Positions 1 through 7,700 of a stretch of 59,537 nt of DNA are shown one piece after another. The position numbers were made by a program, and so were the translations under genes. The DNA is from Chitinophagaceae bacterium UBA1946 (GTDB taxonomy: Bacteria; Bacteroidota; Bacteroidia; Chitinophagales; Chitinophagaceae): NCBI GenBank assembly GCA_002336815.1, contig DDEU01000015.1:1-59537 (forward strand), read 5' to 3'. The stretch's first letter is position 1; each line of letters opens with the position of its first letter. The notes beneath the pieces are model-generated. The model did no database searches. It was not told the DNA's origin and saw nothing but the letters and a program-made list of their open reading frames with translations.

Positions 1-2
1 GA

Positions 3-932
3 AAAATGGTGGTAAGCTGGTGGACCAATATCCGCTTTGAAAAGAGTTTTACCAGGGACCTTTGCCTCCTGCTCAAAGCATCGGGTTGCATTGGTGTAAG
101 TGGTGGACTGGAAGTAGCAGGTGACCGCTTATTGAAGCTGATACAAAAAGGGATCACCGTAGCACAGGTAGCAAAAGTGAACCGTCATTTTACAGAAGCC
201 GGCATCATGGTGCATGCATACCTGATGTATGGTTTTCCTACGCAGACAGCGCAGGAAACCATCGACTCACTGGAAATGGTAAGACAGTTGTTCGAGGCCG
301 GTATATTACAATCAGCTTTCTGGCACCGCTTTACCATGACGGCTCACAGCCCGGTTGGCATGGCGCCGGAACAATACAAAGTGGAAAAACTAAATAGTGA
401 ACCGGGAACCTTTGCCAACAATGATATCGATCATCTTGACCCCACCGGTGCCGATCATGAATTATTTAGTTTTGGTTTAAAAAAATCGTTGCTCAATTAT
501 ATGCATGGAGCCTGTCTTGATCATCCGCTTTATAAATGGTTCGATTTTAAAACTCCGAAAACCAGCATTCCCCCGGATTATATCGCAAATGCGCTGCAGG
601 AAGAAGAGTTGAATACTAAGTCCAATACAAAGATCTTCTGGATGGGGCACCAGCCAACAGTTGATATCTCTACCAAATCGAAAAAGGGCAATAGCTGGGA
701 GGTATGCTCGCTAACTTTTCAAACAAAAAAAGAAGCGTTCAATATAAAAGTAAATGCAGCGGAAGGCAGGTGGCTGGCGGAGATGCTGCAGCAACTGGCA
801 TCGCAGGACAAACTGTTTACCTTGCAGGAAGTCAAAGAAAATTATGAAGCAGCAGGATTTGAGAATTTTGAATTGTTTTGGGATAACAAACCTGTGAATA
901 CCTTATACAAAGCAGGATTACTACAATTGTAA
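3..932 (+). CDS. radical SAM protein, 3' part (5' end outside window)
   Basis: This is the C-terminal part (about 310 residues) of what looks like a B12-binding-domain/radical SAM family protein. The reading frame is open to the window edge, so the first visible ATG at 6 is probably internal and the cobalamin-binding domain and CxxxCxxC cluster would lie upstream. Visible parts are the late half of a radical SAM TIM barrel: SGGLEVAGDRLLKLIQKG, typical of the conserved 'G.ES.....L....KG' region, followed by VNRHFTEAGIMVHAYLMYGF and PTQTAQETIDSL, the usual 'G......G.PGET.......' strand-helix. A family-specific C-terminal domain of about 180 residues follows. Substrate unknown. The family assignment is by motif only. 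The next gene starts 28 bases downstream on the same strand. Confidence 0.72.
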   Translation, partial: KMVVSWWTNIRFEKSFTRDLCLLLKASGCIGVSGGLEVAGDRLLKLIQKGITVAQVAKVNRHFTEAGIMVHAYLMYGFPTQTAQETIDSLEMVRQLFEAGILQSAFWHRFTMTAHSPVGMAPEQYKVEKLNSEPGTFANNDIDHLDPTGADHELFSFGLKKSLLNYMHGACLDHPLYKWFDFKTPKTSIPPDYIANALQEEELNTKSNTKIFWMGHQPTVDISTKSKKGNSWEVCSLTFQTKKEAFNIKVNAAEGRWLAEMLQQLASQDKLFTLQEVKENYEAAGFENFELFWDNKPVNTLYKAGLLQL

Positions 933-960
933 TCAATGATCAACTAAGCATCTCTTCATC

Positions 961-1554
961 ATGAAAAACAAATTGCTGTTCCTCGCAGCCCTTTTATTTT
1001 TTATTTCTGTAAACACAAAATATTTCTGGGAAGGCAAATTGGGAAACAAAGCTTTCCCTGTCTTCATGCTGCAGTTTCTGATCTATGGATTGCTTGCCGG
1101 TGGCTTATTCCGCCAGTTATATTTGTTGCTCAAAGAAAAAGGCGGCAAAAAAAGCCGCCTGTTACTGATCTTATTTTTATTTTTTGTACTCGCCAGTTCT
1201 TTTCTCAGGCCTGCCGGGCTCATCAATTTTGATGCATTGGAAGGAAAAGATGTTTTGATCGCCAGCAGGACGGGTGTTGCGAACTGCAATACCAATTTTA
1301 AATTGAAGGATAATTTTACATTCAAAGAAAAAACTTACTGTTTCGGAATCGAAGAATTCAAGGGTAAATACCGGCTTAAAAACGATAGTATATTCTTCAT
1401 AGACCTTGATCCAGCTTCAATCAATTATTTCAGTTTTGCAGTTATCAAAAAAACAGCTGCTCCAAATGAACCGGCCACCTTGTTATTTTACAGGAAAGGA
1501 AATGACACCGTTCAGCAAACACTGTTTGTCAAAAAAAACCTGTTGCCAAAATAG
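961..1554 (+). CDS. hypothetical membrane protein, 197 aa
   Basis: I do not recognise the family. The N-terminal 85 residues hold three hydrophobic segments (about residues 4-20, 35-55 and 66-83), the second and third separated by a basic loop (KEKGGKKSR). The remaining 110 residues are polar and beta-rich, with two cysteines (in VANCNTNF and KTYCFGIEE), and would sit on one face of the membrane. It follows the radical SAM gene by 28 bases on the same strand and may be co-transcribed. It converges with the T9SS protein gene, whose stop lies 6 bases away. No function can be inferred. Confidence 0.75.
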   Translation: MKNKLLFLAALLFFISVNTKYFWEGKLGNKAFPVFMLQFLIYGLLAGGLFRQLYLLLKEKGGKKSRLLLILFLFFVLASSFLRPAGLINFDALEGKDVLIASRTGVANCNTNFKLKDNFTFKEKTYCFGIEEFKGKYRLKNDSIFFIDLDPASINYFSFAVIKKTAAPNEPATLLFYRKGNDTVQQTLFVKKNLLPK

Positions 1555-1559
1555 CTCAG

Positions 1560-3335
1560 TTATTTCAGTACCGTCATTTGTTTTGTTGCAGCCAACACCC
1601 CATCCACATACAATGCATATTGATAAGTACCGGCATTAAAAGACGACAGGTTAATGTTCACAGAACCTTTTTTACCAGCCAATGAAATGCGCTGCATACT
1701 GCGACCCTGTTTATCGTTGATCAGTAGCTCGGCGAATCGGGAATTTGCCGGAGCTGAATAGGCAATGACCGTGCTGCCGACAGAAGGGTTCGGAACATTT
1801 TGTTGCAGCGATGCTCCTGTGGGAGTTGCAGACGTTTTGCTATTTTCCAGCACATTGATCTTCTCCTGCATTACTGTCAATTGCTCCTGCATTTCCCTGT
1901 TCTGAAGGCTTAACTCCTGCACTGCTTTTATTAGTGGCACTACTAGTTTCTCATAAGACAAACTATAATGATCGAGGTTGTTTTCAGGCACATGAACCCC
2001 GTTAAAAGTAAAGCCAGCCTTTTTTGCAGCCGCAGCTACTTCCTGGGCAATAAGACCTGTTTGCACAATGCTGCTACTTTTGGAACGCATTTTTTTGAAC
2101 GCTTCTTTTCTTTTTGTTTTAATACTGTCGGGGAAACGCTGGCTTAAAAAAGCATCAAATTTGCCGGCATCAAAATTATATAATACAGGTCGCAACAAAT
2201 TGATAAACGAAAGTCCGGCTACCTCTTCCCTGATATTGGTTTTAAACCGACCGTCAGAGGTAGTCCATGATCCGGCAGCAGATTCCACCACCGTTACATT
2301 CACATCACCCAGGCGGATCATATTGCTGCTACTGGCGATGCTGTTGGCACCGATAGCAGTGGCGTTTTGAAAAGCGGTATCTGCCACATCACTGAATGAG
2401 CCAATGGTAGTATTGTAAGAACCCGTGGTATTCGTATTTAATGAAGCAGTACCAAAAGCCGCATTGTAAGCACCGGTGCTGTTGTTAAAGAGGGAAAAGA
2501 ATCCGTTCGCTGCATTATAACTGCCTTCCGGCTGGTTAATATTACTGGCGTTGGCACCATTATTCAGCAGTGCGCCGTTTCCAACCGCAGTATTGCCATA
2601 GCCGCTCAGGTTGTAATATAGTGTTCCGTTACCAAGGGCTGTATTTTCGATTCCATCGATGTTTGAGTAAAGTGCATTCTCTCCGATCGCACTGTTGTCG
2701 TAGCCGTTCGTATTTGAGAACAGTGCATTGGTGCCGTACACGGTGTTTGAAAATCCGCCAATGTTGCTGGCAAGGGCCTGCGATCCTACAGCCAGGTTTG
2801 AACTGATACCTCCGCTGCCCATGCCGATGCTTACGCCATTGATAATTGCATCACCACCAGCCACCTGCAGTTTCGCAGTTGCATTGTCTGTTCCGATACC
2901 GACATTGCGTGAACTGCAGTACACGGAATTGCCATTGCTGAGCCAGGCTGCATCTGCGGATGATTCAATATTAAAATTTGGATAACTACCGGTTATCTTT
3001 ATCCCATTTCCTGCAACCAGTGTTACAATCTTGTCGGGCAGCGTGTTCACGATCCTGTTGTCCCTGATATTGATCCCGGCACCTGCACCGTAAGGTATAA
3101 AAGCAGTTGACTGCACCGAACCATTTGCAAATACAAGATTCGATAGGTAAATATTCTTCCATTTTAAAGCAGTACTGCCAAGATTGAGTGTATTGCCTGA
3201 TGCCGGCAACAACGATGCATTTACAGAAGTAACGGTGTTAAGATTGGAAAGTTTGTTGTTGGCTGGTTGTTGAGCAATGGCAGATTGAGAAATAATAACA
3301 GCCATTGCAATGGCAAGGGGGTGTTTAAGATTCAT
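1560..3335 (-). CDS. T9SS-secreted tail-fibre-like protein with peptidase S74 chaperone domain
   Basis: 591 residues. A signal peptide (MNLKHPLAIAMAVIISQSAIA) is followed by a beta-rich region with repeated 'GNTAxGxxAL' turns like those of trimeric YadA-type or tail-fibre stalks (about residues 150-345). An intramolecular chaperone domain of the endosialidase/S74 type starts near residue 361 with SDGRFK, which keeps the Ser and Lys five residues apart that form the self-cleaving dyad in characterised members, and later GLIAQEV. A trimeric coiled coil (LIKAVQELSLQNREMQEQL) follows, then a T9SS type A sorting domain (NVPNPSVGSTVIAYS to the C-terminal KQMTVLK). The likely product is a homotrimeric surface fibre exported by T9SS. 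Placing a sorting domain after a self-cleaving domain is odd; see findings. Confidence 0.88.
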   Translation of the reverse strand: MNLKHPLAIAMAVIISQSAIAQQPANNKLSNLNTVTSVNASLLPASGNTLNLGSTALKWKNIYLSNLVFANGSVQSTAFIPYGAGAGINIRDNRIVNTLPDKIVTLVAGNGIKITGSYPNFNIESSADAAWLSNGNSVYCSSRNVGIGTDNATAKLQVAGGDAIINGVSIGMGSGGISSNLAVGSQALASNIGGFSNTVYGTNALFSNTNGYDNSAIGENALYSNIDGIENTALGNGTLYYNLSGYGNTAVGNGALLNNGANASNINQPEGSYNAANGFFSLFNNSTGAYNAAFGTASLNTNTTGSYNTTIGSFSDVADTAFQNATAIGANSIASSSNMIRLGDVNVTVVESAAGSWTTSDGRFKTNIREEVAGLSFINLLRPVLYNFDAGKFDAFLSQRFPDSIKTKRKEAFKKMRSKSSSIVQTGLIAQEVAAAAKKAGFTFNGVHVPENNLDHYSLSYEKLVVPLIKAVQELSLQNREMQEQLTVMQEKINVLENSKTSATPTGASLQQNVPNPSVGSTVIAYSAPANSRFAELLINDKQGRSMQRISLAGKKGSVNINLSSFNAGTYQYALYVDGVLAATKQMTVLK

Positions 3336-3648
3336 AATTACAGTTTAAGTTTTGATAAGTAGCGGTAACGGTAATACTTCAACAAAAAATAAGCCTTATC
3401 ATGAACGATCAGTCATTAACTAAACGTTACCCATACACGCAAACCTGTTTAGCCCGGGCGATAATGCACCATTTTTAAACTGTATTCAAGCAGGTTAAGT
3501 ATAAAAGAAAAAAGAATGCAACCAATTGGCGGCTGTTGAGTTTCGGGTAAAATATAATTCTGAAAAAGAAGATCTATAAAGGTTGGTATCATTTGCGTTG
3601 AGCATATTCCCCAAAACGGCCATCAAAGCTACACTGTAGAAGAAATCA
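3336..3648. other. intergenic region, no gene recognised
   Basis: A 313-base gap between two minus-strand genes, presumably the promoter region of the tail-fibre-like gene. On the minus strand at about 3382-3390 there is TATTTTTTG, one base longer than a TAnnTTTG -7 box. A 60-codon minus-strand frame (3495-3677) overlaps the rhodanese gene; I do not accept it as a gene. Confidence 0.4.
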
Positions 3649-4230
3649 TCATTCCTGGCTAAGGTAAAGACTATCATTGCTTTCTTTGTCGGTCACTTCC
3701 TCTTTCCACCTGTGCATGCCATGCTGAAGATTTGTAACCTGCATGAACCCCTTTTGTGTAAGCAGGTAGCTGGCAGCAGGGCTACGGTGGCTATGGGAAC
3801 AGTACACAATGATCTCCCTGTTCCTGTATGCATCCAGTTCTTTGATCCTTTGTTCGAGTTGCTGCACAGGAATATTGATGGCGTTCTTTAACCGGCCAAA
3901 TTTTTCGGTTGCCGTACCATTGAATTCTTCCGGCGTTCTTACATCCAGTAACAACACACTGTCTTTTCCTTTGGCCGCGATATGCCGGTAGAGTTCCGCC
4001 GGGGATACATTGTGGAATGTGATGGCCGATGCTTTCACCCGTTGCATGCCGCACTGGCTGCAGTTTCCGCCTTCTGTTGTACGAATGGAATCACAATCGT
4101 ATCCACAGGGAAGACATACATAGTCACCCGTGAGTTTACCTGCCCTTGCAGTACCGGATGATTTTGAGTCAACGTTTGAGCAACTGTGCAGCAATACCGC
4201 GGCTATAATGATGGTGAAGCGTTGTTTCAT
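3649..4230 (-). CDS. rhodanese-domain lipoprotein with N-terminal Cys-rich metal-binding motif
   Basis: 193 residues. The lipobox LLHSC near residue 17 predicts a lipoprotein of the cell envelope. Residues 38-65 hold a four-cysteine motif (CLPCGYDCD ... CSQCGM), like the heavy-metal-binding ribbon found in Bacteroidota copper/YHS-type proteins. The rest is a single rhodanese domain with the DVRTPEEF motif and an active-site loop CSHSHRS containing the catalytic Cys. Rhodaneses transfer sulfane sulfur from thiosulfate or a protein donor to an acceptor thiol. The Cys ribbon suggests, by inference only, a link to metal or redox stress. It lies 28 bases downstream of the oxidoreductase gene on the same strand and may be co-transcribed with it. 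Confidence 0.87.
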   Translation of the reverse strand: MKQRFTIIIAAVLLHSCSNVDSKSSGTARAGKLTGDYVCLPCGYDCDSIRTTEGGNCSQCGMQRVKASAITFHNVSPAELYRHIAAKGKDSVLLLDVRTPEEFNGTATEKFGRLKNAINIPVQQLEQRIKELDAYRNREIIVYCSHSHRSPAASYLLTQKGFMQVTNLQHGMHRWKEEVTDKESNDSLYLSQE

Positions 4231-4258
4231 TGAAACTTGTTTTCCTTTTACAATATCT

Positions 4259-5359
4259 TTATACGATCATCACCTTACGACCCGTTTCTGCAGCTTCATA
4301 AATAGCGTTGAGCACTTTCATATCCTTCCATCCCTCTACACCGGCAATATGATCGGGCAATGGTTTACCGGCCAGTATCACTTTTGCAATTTCATCCATC
4401 TGCGTTTGCTGCTGGTTGATCACTGGAAAATTCATTTCGCCCCGGGAACTCCGGCCTTTGAACGGCCCATAACTGATGGCCGGGCTCAATTCAAAAAAAC
4501 CATTTTCTGCCCCGGCATATACCCGGTCTATCTGGCAGTTGTAAGTGCTGGAAGAAGTGGCCACCGCACCACCCGGAAATTCCAGTTGCCAGGTGATGAG
4601 CTCTTCCACTTCCCTAAATAATTTTTTATTGGTCACCGGGCCAAACTGCGCCGTAACAGCAACAGGTTCCTCTCCCAATACATACCTGCTGCACTGCACA
4701 GAATAAATGCCGAGATTCATCAGCGGACCACCTCCGGACAAAGCTTTGTGCAGGCGCCATTCATCCGGGTCGCTGGTTCTGTAACCGAGCGATGACTCGA
4801 TCAGTTTAACCTGGCCAAAAACCTTCTCCTGCCCCAACCGCTTTATTTCCATATTATAAGGCTCAAAATGCAGGCGGTATCCCATCGCAAGCTGTACGCC
4901 CGCTGCTTTACAGGCTTCCATCATCTCTTCACAATCTTTGGCAGTAATGGCCATGGGCTTTTCAACGATCACATGTTTACCGGCCTTTGCAGCCCTGATG
5001 GTATATTCCTTGTGCATCGAATTGGGGAGCACCACGTATACAAGATCAATGTCTTTGTTATGAATGAGTTCATCAAAATTTTGGTAGTTATAGCAATTTT
5101 TATCGGGCAGGTTGTATCTCTTCTTCCATTCCACTGCCTTTGATGCTGTACCGGTAACAATGCCCGCCAGCCTGCAGTGCTTTGCCACTTCCAGCCCTTC
5201 CGCCAGGTATCCTGCATAGCGGCCCAAACCACAGAGAGCGATGTTTAATTTTTTTTCTTCCCCTGACATATTAGACGGGGTAATAAATGAAGGCAATGTT
5301 GCGGCGGCAGCGCCCATGCCAACCTGCTGCAAAAACGAACGGCGGGAAAAATTTTTCAT
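4259..5359 (-). CDS. Gfo/Idh/MocA family oxidoreductase, Tat-exported
   Basis: 366 residues. The N-terminus carries a twin-arginine signal (SRRSFLQQVGMGAAAATLP), so the folded cofactor-loaded enzyme is expected in the periplasm. The Rossmann start (LNIALCGLGRYAGYLAEGL, residues 38-56) and the conserved EKP motif (KHVIVEKPMAIT) identify the NAD(P)-dependent Gfo/Idh/MocA family, whose members oxidise or reduce sugars, inositols and similar polyols. The C-terminal domain begins at GPLMNLGIYSVQ and contains the usual substrate-binding beta sheet. The substrate cannot be told from sequence. Upstream (5360-5531) is a divergent promoter region shared with the GreA-like gene. Confidence 0.9.
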   Translation of the reverse strand: MKNFSRRSFLQQVGMGAAAATLPSFITPSNMSGEEKKLNIALCGLGRYAGYLAEGLEVAKHCRLAGIVTGTASKAVEWKKRYNLPDKNCYNYQNFDELIHNKDIDLVYVVLPNSMHKEYTIRAAKAGKHVIVEKPMAITAKDCEEMMEACKAAGVQLAMGYRLHFEPYNMEIKRLGQEKVFGQVKLIESSLGYRTSDPDEWRLHKALSGGGPLMNLGIYSVQCSRYVLGEEPVAVTAQFGPVTNKKLFREVEELITWQLEFPGGAVATSSSTYNCQIDRVYAGAENGFFELSPAISYGPFKGRSSRGEMNFPVINQQQTQMDEIAKVILAGKPLPDHIAGVEGWKDMKVLNAIYEAAETGRKVMIV

Positions 5360-5512
5360 GGTGTTAATTTTTTTCTGGCAATGATGGTTTCGCTAAAATG
5401 AGAAAAATGTGGCTCACCTGCAAAGATGTTGACATCATTTTTTTAAAGGGCAATAATTGCGTATGACAACGATTAATGCAGGATGAAATATATATTTTAA
5501 ACCTTGCCCACT

Positions 5513-5520
5513 TATTTTTG
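5513..5520 (+). promoter_or_regulatory. candidate Bacteroidota -7 box TATTTTTG
   Basis: TATTTTTG matches the Bacteroidota sigma consensus TAnnTTTG and ends 12 bases before the ATG of the GreA-like gene at 5532. I see no TTTG -33 element at the expected 19-22 base spacing. If it is used, the mRNA leader would be only a few bases long. Confidence 0.4.
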
Positions 5521-5531
5521 CCGCTACTAAA

Positions 5532-5981
5532 ATGACATTAAAGCATAAAATATACCACCATTACCTTCAACTGGCCCGGCAAAAAGTGCTGCAACTGCAG
5601 CAGGTGCTGGCCGACTTAAAAGAAACGGGCAGCAATGAAACCAAGAGTACGGCCGGCGACAAGCATGAAACCGCTTTGGCAATGTTGCAGATAGAGCAGG
5701 CACAAAAGCGGGAGCAATTGAAAGAAGCACAGGCTCAGCTGGCAGCCCTGAACAAGATCAATCCTGCTGTTACAACAGTGCGTATCGTACCCGGCAGTTT
5801 GATAAAGACCAACCGTGGCTACCTGTTCATGAGTACGGCACTCGGTAAAACGGTGATAGGAGATATCGCTGTTATTGCGCTGTCGCCTCAATCTCCGCTC
5901 GGCTTAAAACTGCTCACACTAACGGCGGGCGCTACCACAGAAATCAACAATAATCCGTATATAATTGAAAGCGTTGAATAA
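5532..5981 (+). CDS. GreA/GreB-like transcript cleavage factor-type protein
   Basis: 149 residues. An N-terminal helical half (about residues 1-75, rich in Gln, Glu, Lys and Ala, coiled-coil pattern) is followed by a compact beta-rich half (GSLIKTNRGYLFMS ... VIALSPQSPLGLKLL) with the SPQSPLG turn typical of the GreA/GreB C-terminal FKBP-like domain. GreA/GreB rescue backtracked RNA polymerase by stimulating transcript cleavage. Bacteroidota genomes have a second, divergent family of this type, often mislabelled 3-oxoacyl-ACP synthase. The acidic tip of a true GreA coiled coil is not evident here, so cleavage activity is uncertain. It is preceded by a good -7 box and followed 42 bases later by the GNAT gene. 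Confidence 0.72.
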   Translation: MTLKHKIYHHYLQLARQKVLQLQQVLADLKETGSNETKSTAGDKHETALAMLQIEQAQKREQLKEAQAQLAALNKINPAVTTVRIVPGSLIKTNRGYLFMSTALGKTVIGDIAVIALSPQSPLGLKLLTLTAGATTEINNNPYIIESVE

Positions 5982-6004
5982 GCTGCTGTAAACAATTTAT
6001 CCTT

Positions 6005-6012
6005 TACATTTG
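6005..6012 (+). promoter_or_regulatory. candidate -7 box TACATTTG
   Basis: TACATTTG fits the Bacteroidota TAnnTTTG -7 consensus and ends 12 bases before the ATG of the GNAT gene, the same distance as at the preceding gene. No clear -33 TTTG is seen at the proper spacing. Confidence 0.35.
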
Positions 6013-6023
6013 GCACTGCCACC

Positions 6024-7166
6024 ATGGTTACCAACAGGCAACTACATTTGAAGATCACTATTACCATTGCAAAACAGATCAACAGCATTCAGCAAAGCTG
6101 GGATGCTTTTTTGCCTGCAGCACACCACCTGGAAAGCCGCCACCTGCAGGCTTTTGAAAACGCCGGGATCGAAAACATTCAATGCAATTACATCCAGGTG
6201 TTTCTTCAAAATGAACTGATCGGCATATTGTACCTCCAGCAGTTTTCGTTTGAACACCAGCACCTCAATTTTAACAGCAATCCTACCCTTTCATTAAAAT
6301 TGCTTCAATTTATTTTACCGGCCAGGATACCTGTATTGATCTGTGGCCACCTGTTCAGGATCAATTTTGAAGGATACTATTTTAAAGATGAAACACAGCA
6401 ATCTTATTTATTTGAAGCGATCGATCTTTTTTGCAGTCAAAGCCGGTACAAACCCCGTGGTATCATTATAAAAGATTGCACGGGCAACTTCAGGCAAAAG
6501 GACTGCCGCCTTTTTAATTACCGCTACTTTGATGGCGATGTTACGATGGAAATCAGCAGGAAACCGGAATGGCTGAGATTTGAAGATTATACCAGCAGCC
6601 TTAAAAAAGATTACCGCCAGCGGGCAAAAAAAATACAGCATAATTTTGACGGCATCTGTACCAAAGAATTAACTGCCGGTGAAATAAGGGAGCAGGCAGC
6701 GATCATTGAACAATTGTACTGGAACGTGGTGAACAGGCAAACGGTAAAACTGGGAACGATCAACGCCGCTTATTTATATGAATTGAAAAAAGACCTGCAG
6801 AAAGATTTTGAATTTCATGCGATGTACCGGAACGGACAAATGGTTGGATTTTATACATTCATTTTTTACAAGGAAAGTATGGAAACGCATTTTATCGGCC
6901 TGGATTACGAAGTAAATAAAAGCCACAATCTTTACTTCAATATCCTGTTCATCAGCATCCGGAAAATGATAGAACAACAATGTGAACTGCTGGAACTGGG
7001 TCGCACGGGCAGAGAAGCAAAGGCAAACGCCGGGGCCTTACCAAGACAGGTTTTCAACTATATCAAGGTAAACAATTTGCTGGTTGATCTTACCATCAAT
7101 TTTTTCAGGAAACGGTTTAATTCAATTGCCAATTATAACTTAGCCGAAAGAACTGTTTTTAAATGA
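6024..7166 (+). CDS. GNAT-fold acyltransferase, FemAB/BioF2-like
   Basis: 380 residues and no signal peptide, so cytoplasmic. The C-terminal 200 residues match the Acetyltransf_6 (BioF2-like/FemAB-like) layout: SSLKKDYRQRAKKIQ, a basic helix, then MVGFYTFIFYKESMETHFIG with the strand pair of a GNAT core, and LELGRTGREAKANAGA as the family-typical 'ELG......K...G' segment. Members transfer acyl or aminoacyl groups to amines in wall, lipid or capsule precursors; the substrate here is unknown. Its stop overlaps the start of the thioredoxin-like gene by 4 bases (ATGA), which indicates translational coupling. Confidence 0.78.
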   Translation: MVTNRQLHLKITITIAKQINSIQQSWDAFLPAAHHLESRHLQAFENAGIENIQCNYIQVFLQNELIGILYLQQFSFEHQHLNFNSNPTLSLKLLQFILPARIPVLICGHLFRINFEGYYFKDETQQSYLFEAIDLFCSQSRYKPRGIIIKDCTGNFRQKDCRLFNYRYFDGDVTMEISRKPEWLRFEDYTSSLKKDYRQRAKKIQHNFDGICTKELTAGEIREQAAIIEQLYWNVVNRQTVKLGTINAAYLYELKKDLQKDFEFHAMYRNGQMVGFYTFIFYKESMETHFIGLDYEVNKSHNLYFNILFISIRKMIEQQCELLELGRTGREAKANAGALPRQVFNYIKVNNLLVDLTINFFRKRFNSIANYNLAERTVFK

Positions 7167-7666
7167 AGAAACTGAAACCATATTTTTTGCCCGCAGCCTT
7201 TGTACTATTACTGGCAGGTTGGGCAGGCAGAAAGCACATCCGCAACCTGTTTCCGCCTGCAATGAAGTTTTCGAACAACCTGCTTACGACGGTAGATGGT
7301 CAGCAGCCACTCCGGATCAATGATCTCAGGGGCAGCGTAGTGATCGTTTCCTGCTTTCAAACATGGTGCATGGATTGCGCCAGGGAAACGCCTGTATTGA
7401 ATGAACTGGCTGCCACGATTCATTCACCCGCATTTAAAGTAGTTTATATCACTGATGAAGATGAGCAAAAGATCAATGGCTTCCGAAACCGGTTCGCCAG
7501 TAACAATATCCTGTTCACCCGTTCAGCCACGATGAAGGAACTTGGTATCAGCGTTTTCCCTACCACTTACCTGCTCAATAAAAAAGGCGAAGTGGTAACA
7601 GTTAAGTTCGAAGGATACGACTGGCTGCAACAGGCTGACAAGATCAGGGAATTGCTTGCCCTGTGA
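7163..7666 (+). CDS. TlpA-like thioredoxin-fold protein, membrane-anchored
   Basis: 167 residues. An N-terminal hydrophobic segment (residues 7-22) is an uncleaved anchor or signal peptide. The thioredoxin fold follows: VVIVSCFQTWCMDCARETPVL has the redox pair WCMDC (CxxC), and ISVFPTTYLLNKKGEV supplies the cis-Pro loop (FPTTY). Proteins of this TlpA/AhpC-TSA type reduce disulfides of exported or cytochrome-related proteins outside the cytoplasmic membrane. The gene starts inside the last codons of the GNAT gene, so the two are made together; a shared task is likely but cannot be named. Confidence 0.85.
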   Translation: MKKLKPYFLPAAFVLLLAGWAGRKHIRNLFPPAMKFSNNLLTTVDGQQPLRINDLRGSVVIVSCFQTWCMDCARETPVLNELAATIHSPAFKVVYITDEDEQKINGFRNRFASNNILFTRSATMKELGISVFPTTYLLNKKGEVVTVKFEGYDWLQQADKIRELLAL

Positions 7667-7700
7667 TGGTATCTTCAGCAATGCTGAACAAGCAGTTTAC

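Noticed and set aside
3495..3677. 60-codon minus-strand open frame between the tail-fibre-like and rhodanese genes
   Set aside because: It overlaps the rhodanese gene, has no start context or family signature, and its composition is like the surrounding non-coding DNA; it could at most be a remnant.
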